A stretch of DNA of 64,000 bases from the NCBI GenBank assembly GCA_019055375.1, contig JAHQIW010001897.1:186001-250000 (forward strand), read 5' to 3'. Source of the stretch: Parelaphostrongylus tenuis (Eukaryota > Nematoda > Chromadorea > Rhabditida > Metastrongylidae). This document shows positions 23,795-35,460 of the stretch, one piece after another; the stretch's first letter is position 1; every line of letters starts with the position of its first letter. The notes under the pieces are model-generated. The model searched no databases and had not been told where the DNA came from. It was given only the letters and a program-made list of their open reading frames with translations. The position numbers and the translations under genes are program-made.

Positions 23795-23875
23795 ACAGAC
23801 GTCGGTAGTGTAACTGTTAGAGCACCCGACTTTAGAGCAGGTGAAATGCGAGTTCGAGCCCCACCTGATGTCAAA
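23795..23875 (+). other. tRNA-like sequence
   Basis: The string gtcggtagtgtaactgttag (A-box-like), an acc...ggt arm and gagttcgagcc (B box) resemble a tRNA, but the anticodon and T stems do not form properly. Probably a tRNA pseudogene or SINE head, not a working tRNA. Confidence 0.4.
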
Positions 23876-25125
23876 GTCTTGCACATCACTCAACATCATT
23901 GGGTAAATATTTTGAGAGTTTTTTCTTCATTTTGAAAGAAAGCATAGTGTTACTTAGTGCATATCACTAAGCTTTAGGCGTAATAAATCGAAAACACACT
24001 CATCTAAACTTCTAGATAAATCTCTCAATTATGGGCAGCTTCTTTATCTATTTGATAACTAGAGCTACGCCTCTCTTAGTTTATCAACAATGGTGTCGAC
24101 GTTTTAGCAAACAAACGATAACTCTGTGCTGTACTTTTCAATGAAAATATAAACAAGCTACACGAAACTCAAATCGTTTATGTAATCCGCAACTGAAAAT
24201 TACGTACTTTGAATTTCTATAGAGTTCTTCGCTGTTACAGTTTGTTTCAATGGCCAGTGCAATGGAACACACTGGTCGTTGATTTTACTCCGCATTGTAC
24301 TCCTGTGGGAAACAACGCAACGGAGACTTGTTTTAGTTCAATAAACTGCATTCATTTTTGATGTCTCGCAAAATTTGAAGGCACTTAACGTAAACATGAA
24401 TTCGACCTTTTCCATGTGTCAAATCAAGTCCATTTTCAAAAGTTAAGTGTGATTTACACTGACTTCATTCTATGTGTCGCAAAGTGCACAGCTTAATCTT
24501 CTGACCATCCAAAACGGCAATACTATTTGAGCTAAACAGCTCTCTGGCATGTTAATTATTCTTCTTTCTCAACATATAATCATCTGTTCATTAAAAATGT
24601 TATCAAATGCACTTCATATTGCCACGCCACTTTCCTAATGGGCTCACTGACCTAATCCTGTCAAGTATGACACCATCAAAGTTCTCGTCAACCTTTTCAC
24701 ACAAAGGAGACTCTTTTGCTTTCATGTATTTGATCTTCCTTGATCATCATAGTTAAGGGCTCAAGAAAACTTGTAAAATAATAGTGCCATGAGAATTTTG
24801 GATTAGTATAACTTTTGAACGGCTTTATTCATTGATAGGTCCGCCAATGATTGAAAACGTGACTTAGGAGCGCATGCGCTAGCAAAGACCACTAAGTCAG
24901 ATGCATCGTCCTTAATTTTAAGCCATGGATTCTCTTGTTTGTTCAGATATCTTTAAACGCTCTCTACAAAAGGTCTTTGAGAGAACTACATTATGCAATA
25001 AAGGAAAGACACGTTCTAGATAGAACAAAGCACTCCCAAAAAACTTATTTAGTAACATGTTAGAACTATACATCCAATAATTTCGAAAGATAAGGAAAAC
25101 ATTTGCAAAAGGAGTAATTCCAAGA
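23876..25125. other. Nothing recognised
   Basis: No exon, repeat pair or RNA signal that I can support. Confidence 0.4.
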
Positions 25126-25127
25126 GA

Positions 25128-25205
25128 GGGATCTGATGGTGCTGTGGTTAGCACGAGTCTACGGCAACGGTGCAATACTGGTTCAACTCCCAGCAGAGGT
25201 TTGTG
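25128..25205 (+). other. tRNA-like sequence
   Basis: tctgatg and cagcaga can pair as an acceptor stem with one mismatch. gtgctgtggttagcacg resembles an A box and ggttcaactcc a B box, with a four-pair T stem. The anticodon arm is poor, so a pseudogene or SINE head is most likely. Confidence 0.4.
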
Positions 25206-25575
25206 GTTTTACATATCCCGAAAAGTTGTTCTAAACACAGTAGTCTTGAGAAGAAGAGTAATTTAATATTGCCAACTGTTTTAGACATATGACACTGCAC
25301 GTGCACCTTTCGATTTGTGAGGTTACTTCTCTGATCTGTGACAACAAGATAATTATTAAGAGTATAAATCACAGAATCAAGTCTGTTGTTGTTTATGCTG
25401 GTCATATTTGAAAAGACGTCTTCTGAGTACGAGTACGAAATAAGTGTAGTGTCGTCTCCGCGATAGAGCTTTCTGCCCAAACTCGTTCTGCTTATAGAGA
25501 GCAATAGCGCAACTAATCGAGCATAAAACGCGGAGTACGGAATCCACGAGTAATCAGCTAGTCTTCTAAGAGGCC

Positions 25576-25577
25576 CA

Positions 25578-25641
<64 letters not shown>

Positions 25642-25645
25642 ATCT
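25576..25645. repeat. (AT)n microsatellite
   Basis: About 70 bp of AT/ATAC dinucleotides. Confidence 0.95.
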
Positions 25646-25779
25646 GTTCCTTTGATGTTTCTCTAAAGTTATCGCATTATTTGTCTATTCCCTTAATTTT
25701 CGATATACTATTTTACAGTCACCGTCATTTAAGATTTCTGTTTCTTGCATAGCAGCGTAAATGATACCACTCTTCAATT

Positions 25780-26880
25780 CCTGATTTTCTTCTTTAAGCC
25801 AAACATGAGGTGTTACAGTAATCTTTATCCAACAGCAGACTTTTTGGCAGTTCGCCTTCTTCAGAGCTTAGAAAGGTCAAATTGTCTGCAATCTAATCAG
25901 TCAAACACCTCCATTAAAAAAAAAAAAAACGCCAGACCGAGATCCCAATCGCATCAGGCGCAAGATCAACTCTCAACGTAATCACCGCTTTTTATATGTG
26001 TTTAACTGAATGATTCAAGTGGCGACCACCTGAAGGAGATCACATAGGCTCGTACTGCACCTTACCCATCAAACAACAGCCTTATATACTGACTCATATC
26101 ACGAGTGATAACGAGGCGCTCCTCCCTGCGGTTTATCGTTGGGTTGGTCGTGTTAATCCAAAACGCTTTCAAAATCTTTTGCACTGATGTTTTATGTTCC
26201 TGGGCAAGGATGGTGGTTTCAATCTTAAAATCCACTCCGTCGTGTTTCTGTGCTTATACGTCCCTAGCGGGGTGTTCCGTCTATCATGACGCTTGTCAGC
26301 TAGGTGTTCTTCTAAGCGGGCATAAAGTGGCGTACCCGTTTCGCCAATATATTTATCGCTACACGCTTTGCAAGAGATGAGGTAGACTGCACCTACGTTT
26401 ATGCAGTAACCCATCGTCTCTGCCGTTGGGACATATTTTACAATCTTTCATTTTTAAGAGTCGTTTATACCAGCAAAATCAAATTAATTGGTGCCTTAGA
26501 GTATTCGCTGGCATTTCAGTGATAGCTACTGATTGCTCTAAACCTGCTCTTTTCAAACAGCGAATTACAGCTGTACTAGTTGAAATTGAAAAAAGCAGGA
26601 GAATGAACGGGATTAAGCCTTCATTCGAATTTTCGTTCGGAGGCGTACTGCTTCCTCTGAACCTATGCCGAGGGGTTAGAGATTCGTATACATTGGAAGT
26701 GGTCATCTCCCGAGCCAGTTTCGTGGATTCTACTCTCTGCTCTTGCCCGGTACACACAATGGCGACTGTTCGAAATATGTTTTTTACAAACACCTTTTTC
26801 GTATGTGAGGGATGTGAAGAGAGATAGTGAACGAAAATATTCTTATTACTTGATTTTCAGTACCATTTTGTTATGTGATC
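25780..26880 (-). mobile_element. Penelope-like element 3, endonuclease portion, frameshifted
   Basis: Two minus-strand frames, 26793-26479 and 26414-26169, read as one degenerate gene. The first matches the region before the nuclease; the second has VYLISCKACSDKYIGETGTP and RLEEHL, the GIY-YIG core. A frameshift separates them near 26420-26480. Similarity to copies 1 and 4 starts near 26875. The 3' end runs to a decayed ribozyme near 25.83-25.87 kb. Confidence 0.8.
25832..25868 (-). ncRNA. Decayed hammerhead motif of Penelope-like element 3
   Basis: Minus strand: CUGAAGA and stem II GGC...GCC are kept, but the GAAA core has become AAAA and the cleavage-side sequence differs. Its position relative to the endonuclease is the same as in the other copies. 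Unlikely to be active. Confidence 0.45.
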
Positions 26881-29800
26881 GTTCTATATTGAGTTTTTTT
26901 TGAGATTCTTTAATTCGTAAATCATAGTCATTTGGGAGTGTACTTCATCAACAATCGCTGCCTCATGTGGAAATTCTTGTACTTACGTCATTTACATAGG
27001 CAGTTTAGCCAGTGGTAAATAGTGAATATGTGAATGCAGCTTCTTAGTGTCATTCGAAAACAATCGAGCACTGACATTTTTAAGAGTGATGACAGTCCAG
27101 CTAACATGGAAACATCGCTACGTCAAGTAATTTGTAAAATCTTATCTTTCAATCTTGAAAATTAGACAAGTGTTCCAGCGAACACGCGCATTTGGTCGCT
27201 CAGTGACTGAGGAAGACACTCAGACTATCAGCTATAAAGATGAATAGTGTGAGAATGACCAACTTTTTTGTTCCATGACAAAGATATACACCTATATTAC
27301 TTAACCACTCCTATGCAGAAACATTTTATGCTACTTTATTCTATCCTTACTGCACATTTTCACTGTAGTGATCCAGTATTTTGGAATTCACATCGTCTCC
27401 TCATGTTCGTCCGTTGAATGAGGATTTGTCTTCTTGATAAACGCCGTAGAGTACTGATCAAGTAGATTTTGTTGCAATCTCGAGGATAGCCAGGCGGAGA
27501 CATTGCATGTGGCGTCCTTTACTGTTTGCCGGAGAGTGTTAGAGGGGCGGGGAGAGGAGAGGGTGAGGTAGGGAGTGAGGGTGGGATGGAGAATCAAGGC
27601 GCCGAGCAGCGCCAATCATTACTAGCCACTCGGCCACAGGCCCCATGTTTACTAAAACCTCATCCACGTACATCATTGTAAACTACCAAACTATATGTGA
27701 TAGCGTCTTATACGAGAACTCTAATTATTGCTCAACTCCTTTGACTTTTTGGAAAAAAAAATCTTAGTTTCTTCAATTTCTGTCTCTATGAGACATGAAT
27801 AAGATTTGAGACCTGACGTGAAATGGAACCAAAGCTGGGTTAATTACTTCTAAATCTCACGTTATACTCACTGAAATGTCCATACCCTCGTTATGCCTTT
27901 TAGCTATGTTTTGAGCGTATCGTTCATTGCTATCGGCATTCACTTGTCAACGAAATTGAATCGGAGAGCTCAAGGAGGCACTGCATTCGGTCAGTTTGCA
28001 CAATGGTGATGGCGCCAAATTCATCGATAAGAATTTGGTGGCTTTCAGGTTAAACGATGAATTTGCGCCGATATCGTGGCTCAAAGAGTAGCTTCGCATA
28101 GACTTCTATAAAAATTCAGGTTAACCTACTGGTGTATGGATTACAAAGAATCTAGCTTTCTACGGAACGCGTGCCTTTCCAGCGCTTCTAAGGACATCGT
28201 TATCTCATCAACTTCAAAAGTTTATTTCATGTCGTTCTTAAATCAATCTTTATCAAATGAATGTGGTCATTATGTTTGGCAAAGCTTTTCGAAACACTTA
28301 TGAATGCTTTTATCCAAATGATAATCGTGTTGGCGATTGGACTTCAAATAGGAATGTAAACTGCAGGATACAGGCCTATTGGGCACAGCTCCTCAGTGTC
28401 ATGGAGGCAGGAAAAGTTCTCAATTACTCCCTCTAGATGCTTATGTAGATCCTGTTGGTGCTGGGGCTGGATTGCTGCTTACCTACAATACATAAAACGA
28501 CGGGTTCTGGAGGCGACGATCTTTTCGGCAGAGGTCCTAAATTCTTGATGTTTCATAAAAATAGATTTACTTGCAGCTGTCGACGAAATAAACATAGATT
28601 TCTGCCTAAAAAAAAAGGTCCATCACCAAACTGCTTTGTTATAAAGATGATGGAGAGCACTTATCATCTACTTGCAGTTGTTAGAGTCCCAGAAGACGCA
28701 AGAGGTCCTCTTTGCAACCACCTTTGAAAACTTCAACCAGTACTTCTGTTCATCTTCATTTGAGTTGTTTTCTCTTCGTCGCAACTATCTGAAGCCCTTT
28801 GAGCTGTTATATTAATCATTCACTTTGCTTGAGCCTGTGTGTCTCAGCGCTAACACATTAACTTGAAAGTTCACAATGTCATACTTGTGGTAACATTCTA
28901 TCTGTTAACTTTCCTAGTATCGCCATCACCGCGTTGCACAAAGCATTAGATGAGCGTGCTCTCTAATATTAACAATGAGGTAATCAATCCCACTGCGCTA
29001 CACCACACTGTGCCATGTCGAAAAAAAACTACACTGTGGGTTACCAAGGACGGTTTCAGTAATCATAACTAACGCAAACTTCCAACGTTGTTAATCTACT
29101 GCTGTTTGTGGTAACCACATAATGTTTTCCATACTTTCTTTTGAGTCTAAACTTGGAATTGGATTCATCTTTGACTCTGTTGAAAAGTCGAGCTTCATTA
29201 ATTTATAATGCCAAGTTTAAGTGTCGACTTTCCCAGCTCCAGTTTTCGCAGTGGGATACACTTAGGGAGCGCATTGCTCATACTTGGTTAACGTATTTCA
29301 TAATATGCTTAGATCTTGTAGTCAGCGTAAGAGCTGCTTGATTAGCAGGCAGCGACAAGGTAGAGATGGAAAACTTGATGGCCTCTGTCTCAGAAGGCTG
29401 GAGATATTTACAACGTTTGTTAGCTCCTCTGAAGGAAAATATGGGCTTATTCTCTGAATATGGATCAAAGCCCCCCGAACGCACTCTGAGGTCGGATAAG
29501 CTCAGGCTCTGAAAGAAATAAAATGCAAAAATCAGTCTGTTTATGTGCGAGCACGCCGAAAATTGAATATGTGAAGAGTTGTAAATACGCGCGGGACAAG
29601 TCACTCTGGACCATCACAAATCGGATTTTCTGCTGTTATTTCCATATTTTCTTTGAATGGGAAACGCCGGCTCTAAACTCATTTTTCATCCGTTATACGC
29701 CACTTGGGAGGGTCGGAACGATACGCTCTTAGCCTTATGATTGATGGTCTAACATTTCTCACCTAAAGTGAAATATGGATAAACGATGAAACATTTTATT

Positions 29801-30555
29801 ATCAGGAAACATATAGCCCATATTATTTTAAGTTGTTTTTCGAAGTAAGCTTCAAAGCTCTTGAAAGGTAGGACTGAAAGAAAAATCAAAAACCCCTCAA
29901 TAAATAGTCTTAGGCAAAGAATTATTGCGACACCATAAAGTACAAAGAAGTGAGTGATTCAGATTGGGTGGTAGTTTGTTGGTCTCTCCATGTAGTCAAC
30001 ACATAATGTACCTGATAATTTTGGCAGTGAACAGGAATATTGTAGAAAAAATGTAGTGAAAAATTTACTAGATGCTGTAGGTGCAGAGTTGTTCTCCGAG
30101 AACCACCCTTCAGAGCTCTGTACTTCCGAAAAAAATTTCTTCGTGGTTTCGCTGCCACATGGATGCCACAATTTCACGTAATTGCCCAATAAAGCACCGA
30201 GATAAGCTATTATGTCGGATAACTGCACGTAGATAACAGAATTATTTAGTTGAGTGATGGTTATATTTCCTTAACCGGATTTGATGCGATTTTCGTTATT
30301 CCCTGTCTTTATGGCACATTAGATCTCTCTAGCAGAATTCTTATTTGAGTTCTTAAGCGTCGTGTTCGTATTTTATGGTATTCCATTGACAGGTACACGG
30401 TTTTCGTTGTTATTAGGTAAATCCATCATCGAGTTCCGCGTAGGTTAATACTGTGGCGAGATTGTATTGACCAAATGTGTTGCTCTCCTACAAAGATTAG
30501 TAATAGGAGGATAATAGAAGAGTAGTATAGTTGTGGTGTATTCGTGAGAACGAGA
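26881..30555. other. No supported gene
   Basis: 27390-27600 (minus) is a copy of the dispersed repeat also at 16.0 kb, preceded by a G-rich tract (27540-27600). The 90-codon frame at 28455-28727 has clustered basic residues but no motif I recognise. Nothing else supportable. Confidence 0.4.
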
Positions 30556-30559
30556 GAGG

Positions 30560-30815
30560 AGAGTGCGCAACATGGGTCAGAGGTTTTTCTGAATACATAT
30601 GTGATTATTGGTTCGATCCCGTTGTTGAAGTTCACCAAGCCTTCCATTCCTCCCGTGTAGGCAGTTTGTGCCGGAATTTTCTAGGCGATATAATGATTTG
30701 GTATATTGGCATGTTACTGCGAGTCGTGTACAAGACAGACGTCCCTCAAAAAACTCAAACGGTGTTTGACAAATTTGAATGCATAGCTCATCCCTCAGAG
30801 ATTGTTTAAAATAAA
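30560..30815 (+). mobile_element. tRNA-derived SINE, diverged copy
   Basis: Head remnant (gcaacatgggtcagaggt, ggttcgatccc), body (ccattcctcccgtgtaggca, ttactgcgagtcgtg) and tail (gaatgcatagctcatccctc) are in family order. Confidence 0.65.
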
Positions 30816-30819
30816 GGGC

Positions 30820-32438
30820 CACCCCTTTTTATTTGCGCGATCAGTGAGCATGTTATACTACGCCAGGGTGTGTCCACCTTCTTTGATGACAGATGGTAGG
30901 AATACCCCCATTTTGACATTGATTAACGGACAGTTATAGTCAGAGAATTAATTCATGTAGATGGTCAAAGAGCGTCCGTAGTGGATGTATTCGATGAGAA
31001 AAGATCTAAGATGACTTTCCTTACCATGTTTGTTCACCACCTCTACTTTGCTTCTTCTAAGGAAACCCTCTCAAGAGGTTTCTAAGGTGACTATTGCTGG
31101 TGGATCAAAATAGCCATGAACATCACCAAATCATTACAGGGTTTGAGTGGTCGTTTGATAGCTTTATCCACGGCAATTTCGATGGTGTACTTGATTTTTT
31201 GAAAAGCTTCTTGATGTGCTATAACAATGAAAATAAAATCAAATTTTACAATCGAGCATTTTCGCTCGACACAACTTTTCCTTCAGTATTTCAAGATATT
31301 CGATAACTTAAATCTGGACAATTTCAACCGTGCACTTGGTTTTTCGAAGAGAGTTTCTTTTTGCGCTGTGGCAACTGAAAGATGATGAGGTTTAGCACAT
31401 GGCGTACATTTCTTGTTCCAGTATGAAAAAGTGATTTCTCAGCTCGTGCTCGCGACCGATGTCATCCACATACTAAAGCAAAGAATGCGCGCCGAATGCA
31501 AAATTAAATCATCTTTTGGCTGCTACAGCACAATTAGGAGTCATCTTTAAACAACTATGGGGTTGAAGTCATACAGATTAAAGTTATCGCATTATTATGT
31601 GAAGTATGAAGAGATATCTCATTTTTGTTAAGCGAATATGCTCGAGTGTGACAAGCAAGATTATTTTTGCTGTTAGAGCGCACTATAAAAGCCATTTCAG
31701 AAATAAAAGCACATTTTTGAGTTTTCCAAAATTTAAGCTATCGAACGTACTAAACCTCTAAGACTAAGCCCAAAATGCGTTTTTTTTTCTAGGGGTGGAA
31801 ATAAGGTTCGGACAGCGAGAACGATCCCCAATTCAACTAGTGGCAAATTTAGCCTTGCGAAAATCTAGGTCCCTCGGGTGATTCAAATCAATAGCGATAA
31901 AAAATTGCGAACATGCAATGCTGTGAAGCGATAAAGAAAATTTTCTTACGTTAGAGAACTCTCTTTACACTAAAGAGACCAAATTTTGTGGATGCCTTGT
32001 GGTGCACACTATATAAGGAAGATTGTTATGAGGGAGAATGTACAGCTCATCCACCGCCGCTGTCTGCGTGACTGTATAGTCTCCAAACTGCTTGTATCAT
32101 TTCGTTTCTATCCGTTATAATTCGCTTATTCACACCAGGGATTCAAGTCAATACTACTGAAAGTTACACGAAGCGCAAAAGATCATTACACTTTTGGTAA
32201 GATGGCCTTTTTTTTTACTGTTTTCGAGAGATGGTAACAACGAGGATCTCGGTGGACTCTTCTGCAATATAGATGCACTCTAAGCTGTGCTTTCATATGG
32301 TAATGTCGAAGTGCTCAACTCGAATTGTATTGCGTACAGCTGTGAATTCTGATTGGAGTGGCAAATTGACATGGATAAACGCTCGCTTTCGTAACCATAG
32401 TGGAAATAATGATAATAACAGCAGTTATAATGGATTTA
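30820..32438. other. No supported gene
   Basis: One piece of the old dispersed repeat is at about 31560-31775 (aatttaagctatcgaacgta). Otherwise I see nothing. Confidence 0.4.
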
Positions 32439-32498
32439 GAAGTAATAATAGTGGCGCAGATACCCTTATGTGTAGGAGTTCGGCTGGACCGAAAAAAC

Positions 32499-32547
32499 GT
32501 GCTACTGACGAAGTATGCTAGAATATACCGAAACGTACGTCTAACGC
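32499..32547 (+). ncRNA. Hammerhead ribozyme-like motif (family B, unit 1)
   Basis: Stem I GUGCUA/UAACGC (five of six pairs), core CUGACGA, stem II GUAU...AUAC after an A-C mismatch, GAAA, then palindromic stem III ACGU/ACGU with no loop, ending in GUC. All catalytic-core positions are canonical. The self-complementary stem III would favour dimer formation. Confidence 0.6.
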
Positions 32548-32673
32548 TATAGGTGCCATATCAGACCTATGAAAAGCTTGAAATGTGCTCTCATATCATA
32601 CTGTTCTAACGAGGTCTCGTAAACAGTTGATTAGAAAAATCGTATGTAGGGGCTAGGTTGAACCGAAAGCCAT

Positions 32674-32720
32674 GTGCTACTGATCAGGCTTGACGTGAAA
32701 GTCGAACGTGCGCCTAGCAT
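32674..32720 (+). ncRNA. Degenerate hammerhead motif (family B, unit 2)
   Basis: Stem I GUGCUA/UAGCAU is kept, but the core reads CUGAUCA (G8 to C) and the GAAA box is damaged (GAAC). It should be inactive. Confidence 0.45.
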
Positions 32721-33959
32721 TTGACGTGTCATACCCGGCGTCTAAAAGGATCAAATGTGATATCAGATTATAGTGAATCTTTAGCGAAGTCTTGAAAAAC
32801 AGTCGAATAATAAGAAATAATAGTATTAATATGTTAGGAAAACACTTAGTGCCTGGACACGCACAACATAAGACGAATTGTGAAGGCGCATAGACCTTCT
32901 CAATAAAAATCACCTAACATCAACTGCTGAAAAGGAAACACAGTTAGACATTGAATCGGCCCGTTTCCAATGTGGTGACCTATATAAGTCGATGAGAGTG
33001 GTGATTTTGGCGATTGTGTGTTATATTGTAATAGTTGAAGTGATCATAAAACATTCTGTGCTTTTGGGTAAATGACATCTTAGTGAATCTAGGTAATATA
33101 ACTTCAACAGATGTAGGTCTTTAATTAACCCTAATTTATAGTTTACCCTAGGCAATGAATATTTTTTTGATGAGAAACTAGACTTTGGGAGGGGGCGGGG
33201 GTGGCTCAATGATTAGTAATGTAAGCTATCAGAAAGTAAAGCTTTGGTTTGATCTCCTTCTCAAACACTCTATTGCTTTCAGTCAACGAGAGCGTTATGG
33301 AACGCTTTAGCTGGGGTTATTCCAAGTTTGCAGAGATTTGCCTAATCAGTATTCTATGACATTCATGAAGAAGGACAAATTCTCAAGCAGCAGTCGAAAC
33401 AACATGTGAAATGTTCAAAGGTCTTTGGGACAATCTATCTAAGTAAACGAATAGAATCTAAAGACAGTGGGTTCGCCCAATAAAAACGGGTTTGTGAAAA
33501 AACTGACTACTCTTATTTCGAAGCTTCATCACCAATAATTGGCGGGTGCCACCATTATTATTTTCTAAATTTTCTTACTACTGCTGCTACTATTCTTAAT
33601 TTCACTCCTAACTTTATTGTTTCCAATCAAAATAGACTCTGACTAGCAGTTTCGGTACAGGAATTCTAGCAACGCACTGCTCGACGTCGTTAACAGGGCA
33701 GGTCAGTGTGCTTTGATGTCACTCATTTTTTGCTAGACACGGGCTATGACGTGGTGTCCCTTGAGAGCCATGGCTTTAGCAAGTCATCAGTGCGATCATT
33801 GTGAGCCTCTTCTATATTGCAGATGCTATTAGATGATCATCAGAGACCATCAGAGACCATCAGAGATGCTATTAGGGAATTTTTTTGCTGAAATAAAAAA
33901 AACTGCAAGTTCTGACAACATATTTTAAGCCTTTCATAAGGTCTATTATGGTACTTATA

Positions 33960-34002
33960 GTGCTAGACGGACGTCTCGCTTTTACAGCCTCATCAGTAGT
34001 AG
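33960..34002 (-). ncRNA. Hammerhead-like motif (family B, inverted unit)
   Basis: Minus strand: CUGAUGA intact, short stem II GCU/AGC, GAGA in place of GAAA, UCCGUC before the stem I strand UAGCAC. Stem I has only three pairs. 43 nt, the same element spacing as the 34313 copy. Confidence 0.45.
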
Positions 34003-34312
34003 GGTGCTTTTCGGTTCAGTCAGTTCCTTGTAAAGTGATTTACTCCTTACATATAAAGGAATAGACGCAGAATTATATACACCGTCCGCAAAGTGGTAGC
34101 ATCACCGATGTTCAGTGTCTTACAGTCGATTGTTCGTGAATGGTAAAACATTTATAGTAATACTTTTTTTTACTGTTTTTGAGACCTGTTTCGGAAACAA
34201 TATGTAAACTGATAACATATCTAAGCCTTTTGTGAAGTCTGTATAATTTGGCGCCTACTTTATATTTTAGGGGTATGTCACCCGACAAGTAACTACTGAA
34301 CCAATGGGCACC

Positions 34313-34355
34313 GTGCTAGTGACGAGACTGAAAAGGCGAAACGTACATTTAGCAC
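34313..34355 (+). ncRNA. Hammerhead-like motif (family B)
   Basis: Stem I GUGCUA/UAGCAC has six pairs, stem II GACU-GAAA-AGGC, GAAA intact and ACGUACAU before the site. The core begins GUGACGA (C3 to G), which should abolish cleavage. Confidence 0.45.
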
Positions 34356-34672
34356 TATAGAAATGCCATAACAGACCTCATCAAAGGCTCAAAATAGGTC
34401 ATCAAAAATATAGTACTCTTTTCAAATTTCAGTTAAAAATTTCTCAGATAGTATTTCTGCAATATAAATGAGGCTCAGAATGAACGTAGTAATGACTTGC
34501 AAAAGCCACAACATGGCGCTCTCAGGGACACCAAGAAGTAGCATTCCGCGTCTAGCAGAAAATCAGAGGCATTGAGGTACACTGACAAAGCCTTTTATGA
34601 GGTCTGTATAATTCGGCATCTATTCCTTTATAAGTAGGGAGTATATCACTTCACACTGAACTGAAGCCAACT

Positions 34673-34714
34673 GTGTTACTGATGTGGCTAAAAAGCGAAG
34701 TGTACGTCTAGCAC
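34673..34714 (+). ncRNA. Hammerhead-like motif (family B)
   Basis: Stem I GUGUUA/UAGCAC pairs fully with one G-U, and the GUC site is kept. The cores read CUGAUGU and GAAG, each with one change. Fold kept, catalysis doubtful. Confidence 0.45.
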
Positions 34715-34924
34715 TGTTGAAGTGTCATAGCAGACCTCATGAAAGGCTTAAGGTAGTTTATCAGATCATTTACTGACTTTAAGAGAGGTCTGAAAAAACA
34801 GTCGAAAAGAAAAGTACTACAATTTTTGTTGCTGATTTTCTTCTCGTCGGACTTCTGCCGATTCTAGGAGATGATATAAACGTTCAATTTTCTACAAACC
34901 TCGGCATAATTAACTGATATATGG

Positions 34925-35460
34925 AAATCGAGAAAACTTATCTTGATTAGCTAAAGCAAGGTAAGTAAACTAGTGGTAGTAATTCGGCTGACGTTTCGGC
35001 GACCCGCCTTCTTCAGAGCCTGGGCGTATGTAGCACTAGTCTATTTGAATGATTCGGAGGATCTTATTTATATGCTGCCTAGGTCAGGTCAAATGATCAA
35101 ACGAAGAAAGGGCGCGAAATCTCTTGTGGTGGTGACGCATTCGTCCTTCCGGTTTATTTCGACGTTCTTGGCGTTTATCCAAAATGCCTCAAAAGTTTTG
35201 CGCGTGGATGTTTTCAGTTCCCGCGCTAGGATAGTGACAATCACATAAAATCTTTGTCGTTGTGTTTTTGTGTCTATGTAAACCTGAAGGTTTGGTTTTA
35301 TCTATATTAAATTAGCTATCTAGATGTTCCTTTATGCGGACGAAAAGTGGTCTACCCGTTTCGTCTACATAATCTTCACCGCATATCTTACATGTTAGCA
35401 AATAAATTGTGTCCAATCTCATACAATCCCCCTTCTTTCCGTTAGGGCAGACATAGGAGA
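34925..35460 (-). mobile_element. Penelope-like element 4, short 3' fragment
   Basis: Close nucleotide copy of the 10.3-10.8 kb element (aagcaaggtaagtaaactag, gtggtggtgacgcattcgtc, tgcgcgtggatgtttt), ending abruptly near 35450 inside the GIY-YIG region. The ribozyme motif is at 34986-35020. Confidence 0.8.
34986..35020 (-). ncRNA. Minimal hammerhead ribozyme motif of Penelope-like element 4
   Basis: Same 35-nt parse as 10345-10379, with a perfect GGCG-GGU-CGCC stem II, stem I GGCU/AGCC, cores CUGAAGA and GAAA, and GUC at the cleavage site. It is the most regular PLE-type copy in the window. The extra A before stem II is shared by all PLE copies here. Confidence 0.75.

Larger units (their letters stand above)
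32440..32830 (+). repeat. Two tandem units of a hammerhead-bearing repeat family
   Basis: Unit 1 (about 32440-32640) and unit 2 (about 32641-32830) share the order: ttcggctggaccgaaa or gttgaaccgaaag, hammerhead region, tcatac/catatcagacc, and a tail ending aaacagt(t/c)ga(t/a)ta. The ribozyme starts are 175 bp apart. The related units at 33.9-34.8 kb are longer. Confidence 0.6.
33900..34815. repeat. Three further units of the hammerhead-bearing repeat, one inverted
   Basis: One minus-strand unit (about 33905-34090) and two plus-strand units (about 34207-34430 and 34580-34815). Shared landmarks: an upstream gtctgtataattyggc box, the hammerhead, then cagacctcat(c/g)aaaggct. The plus units are about 360 bp apart. 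No open frame accompanies them. Confidence 0.65.

Noticed and set aside
25128..25205. Functional tRNA gene
   Set aside because: Acceptor and T stems are only partial and no proper anticodon loop is present.
33780..33800. Extra family B hammerhead (gtcatcagtgcg)
   Set aside because: No matching stem I partner or GAAA box at the required distance.
33838..33870. CRISPR-like or regulatory repeat (agagaccatc units)
   Set aside because: Only three adjacent 10-11-bp units; simple slippage, and the genome is eukaryotic.
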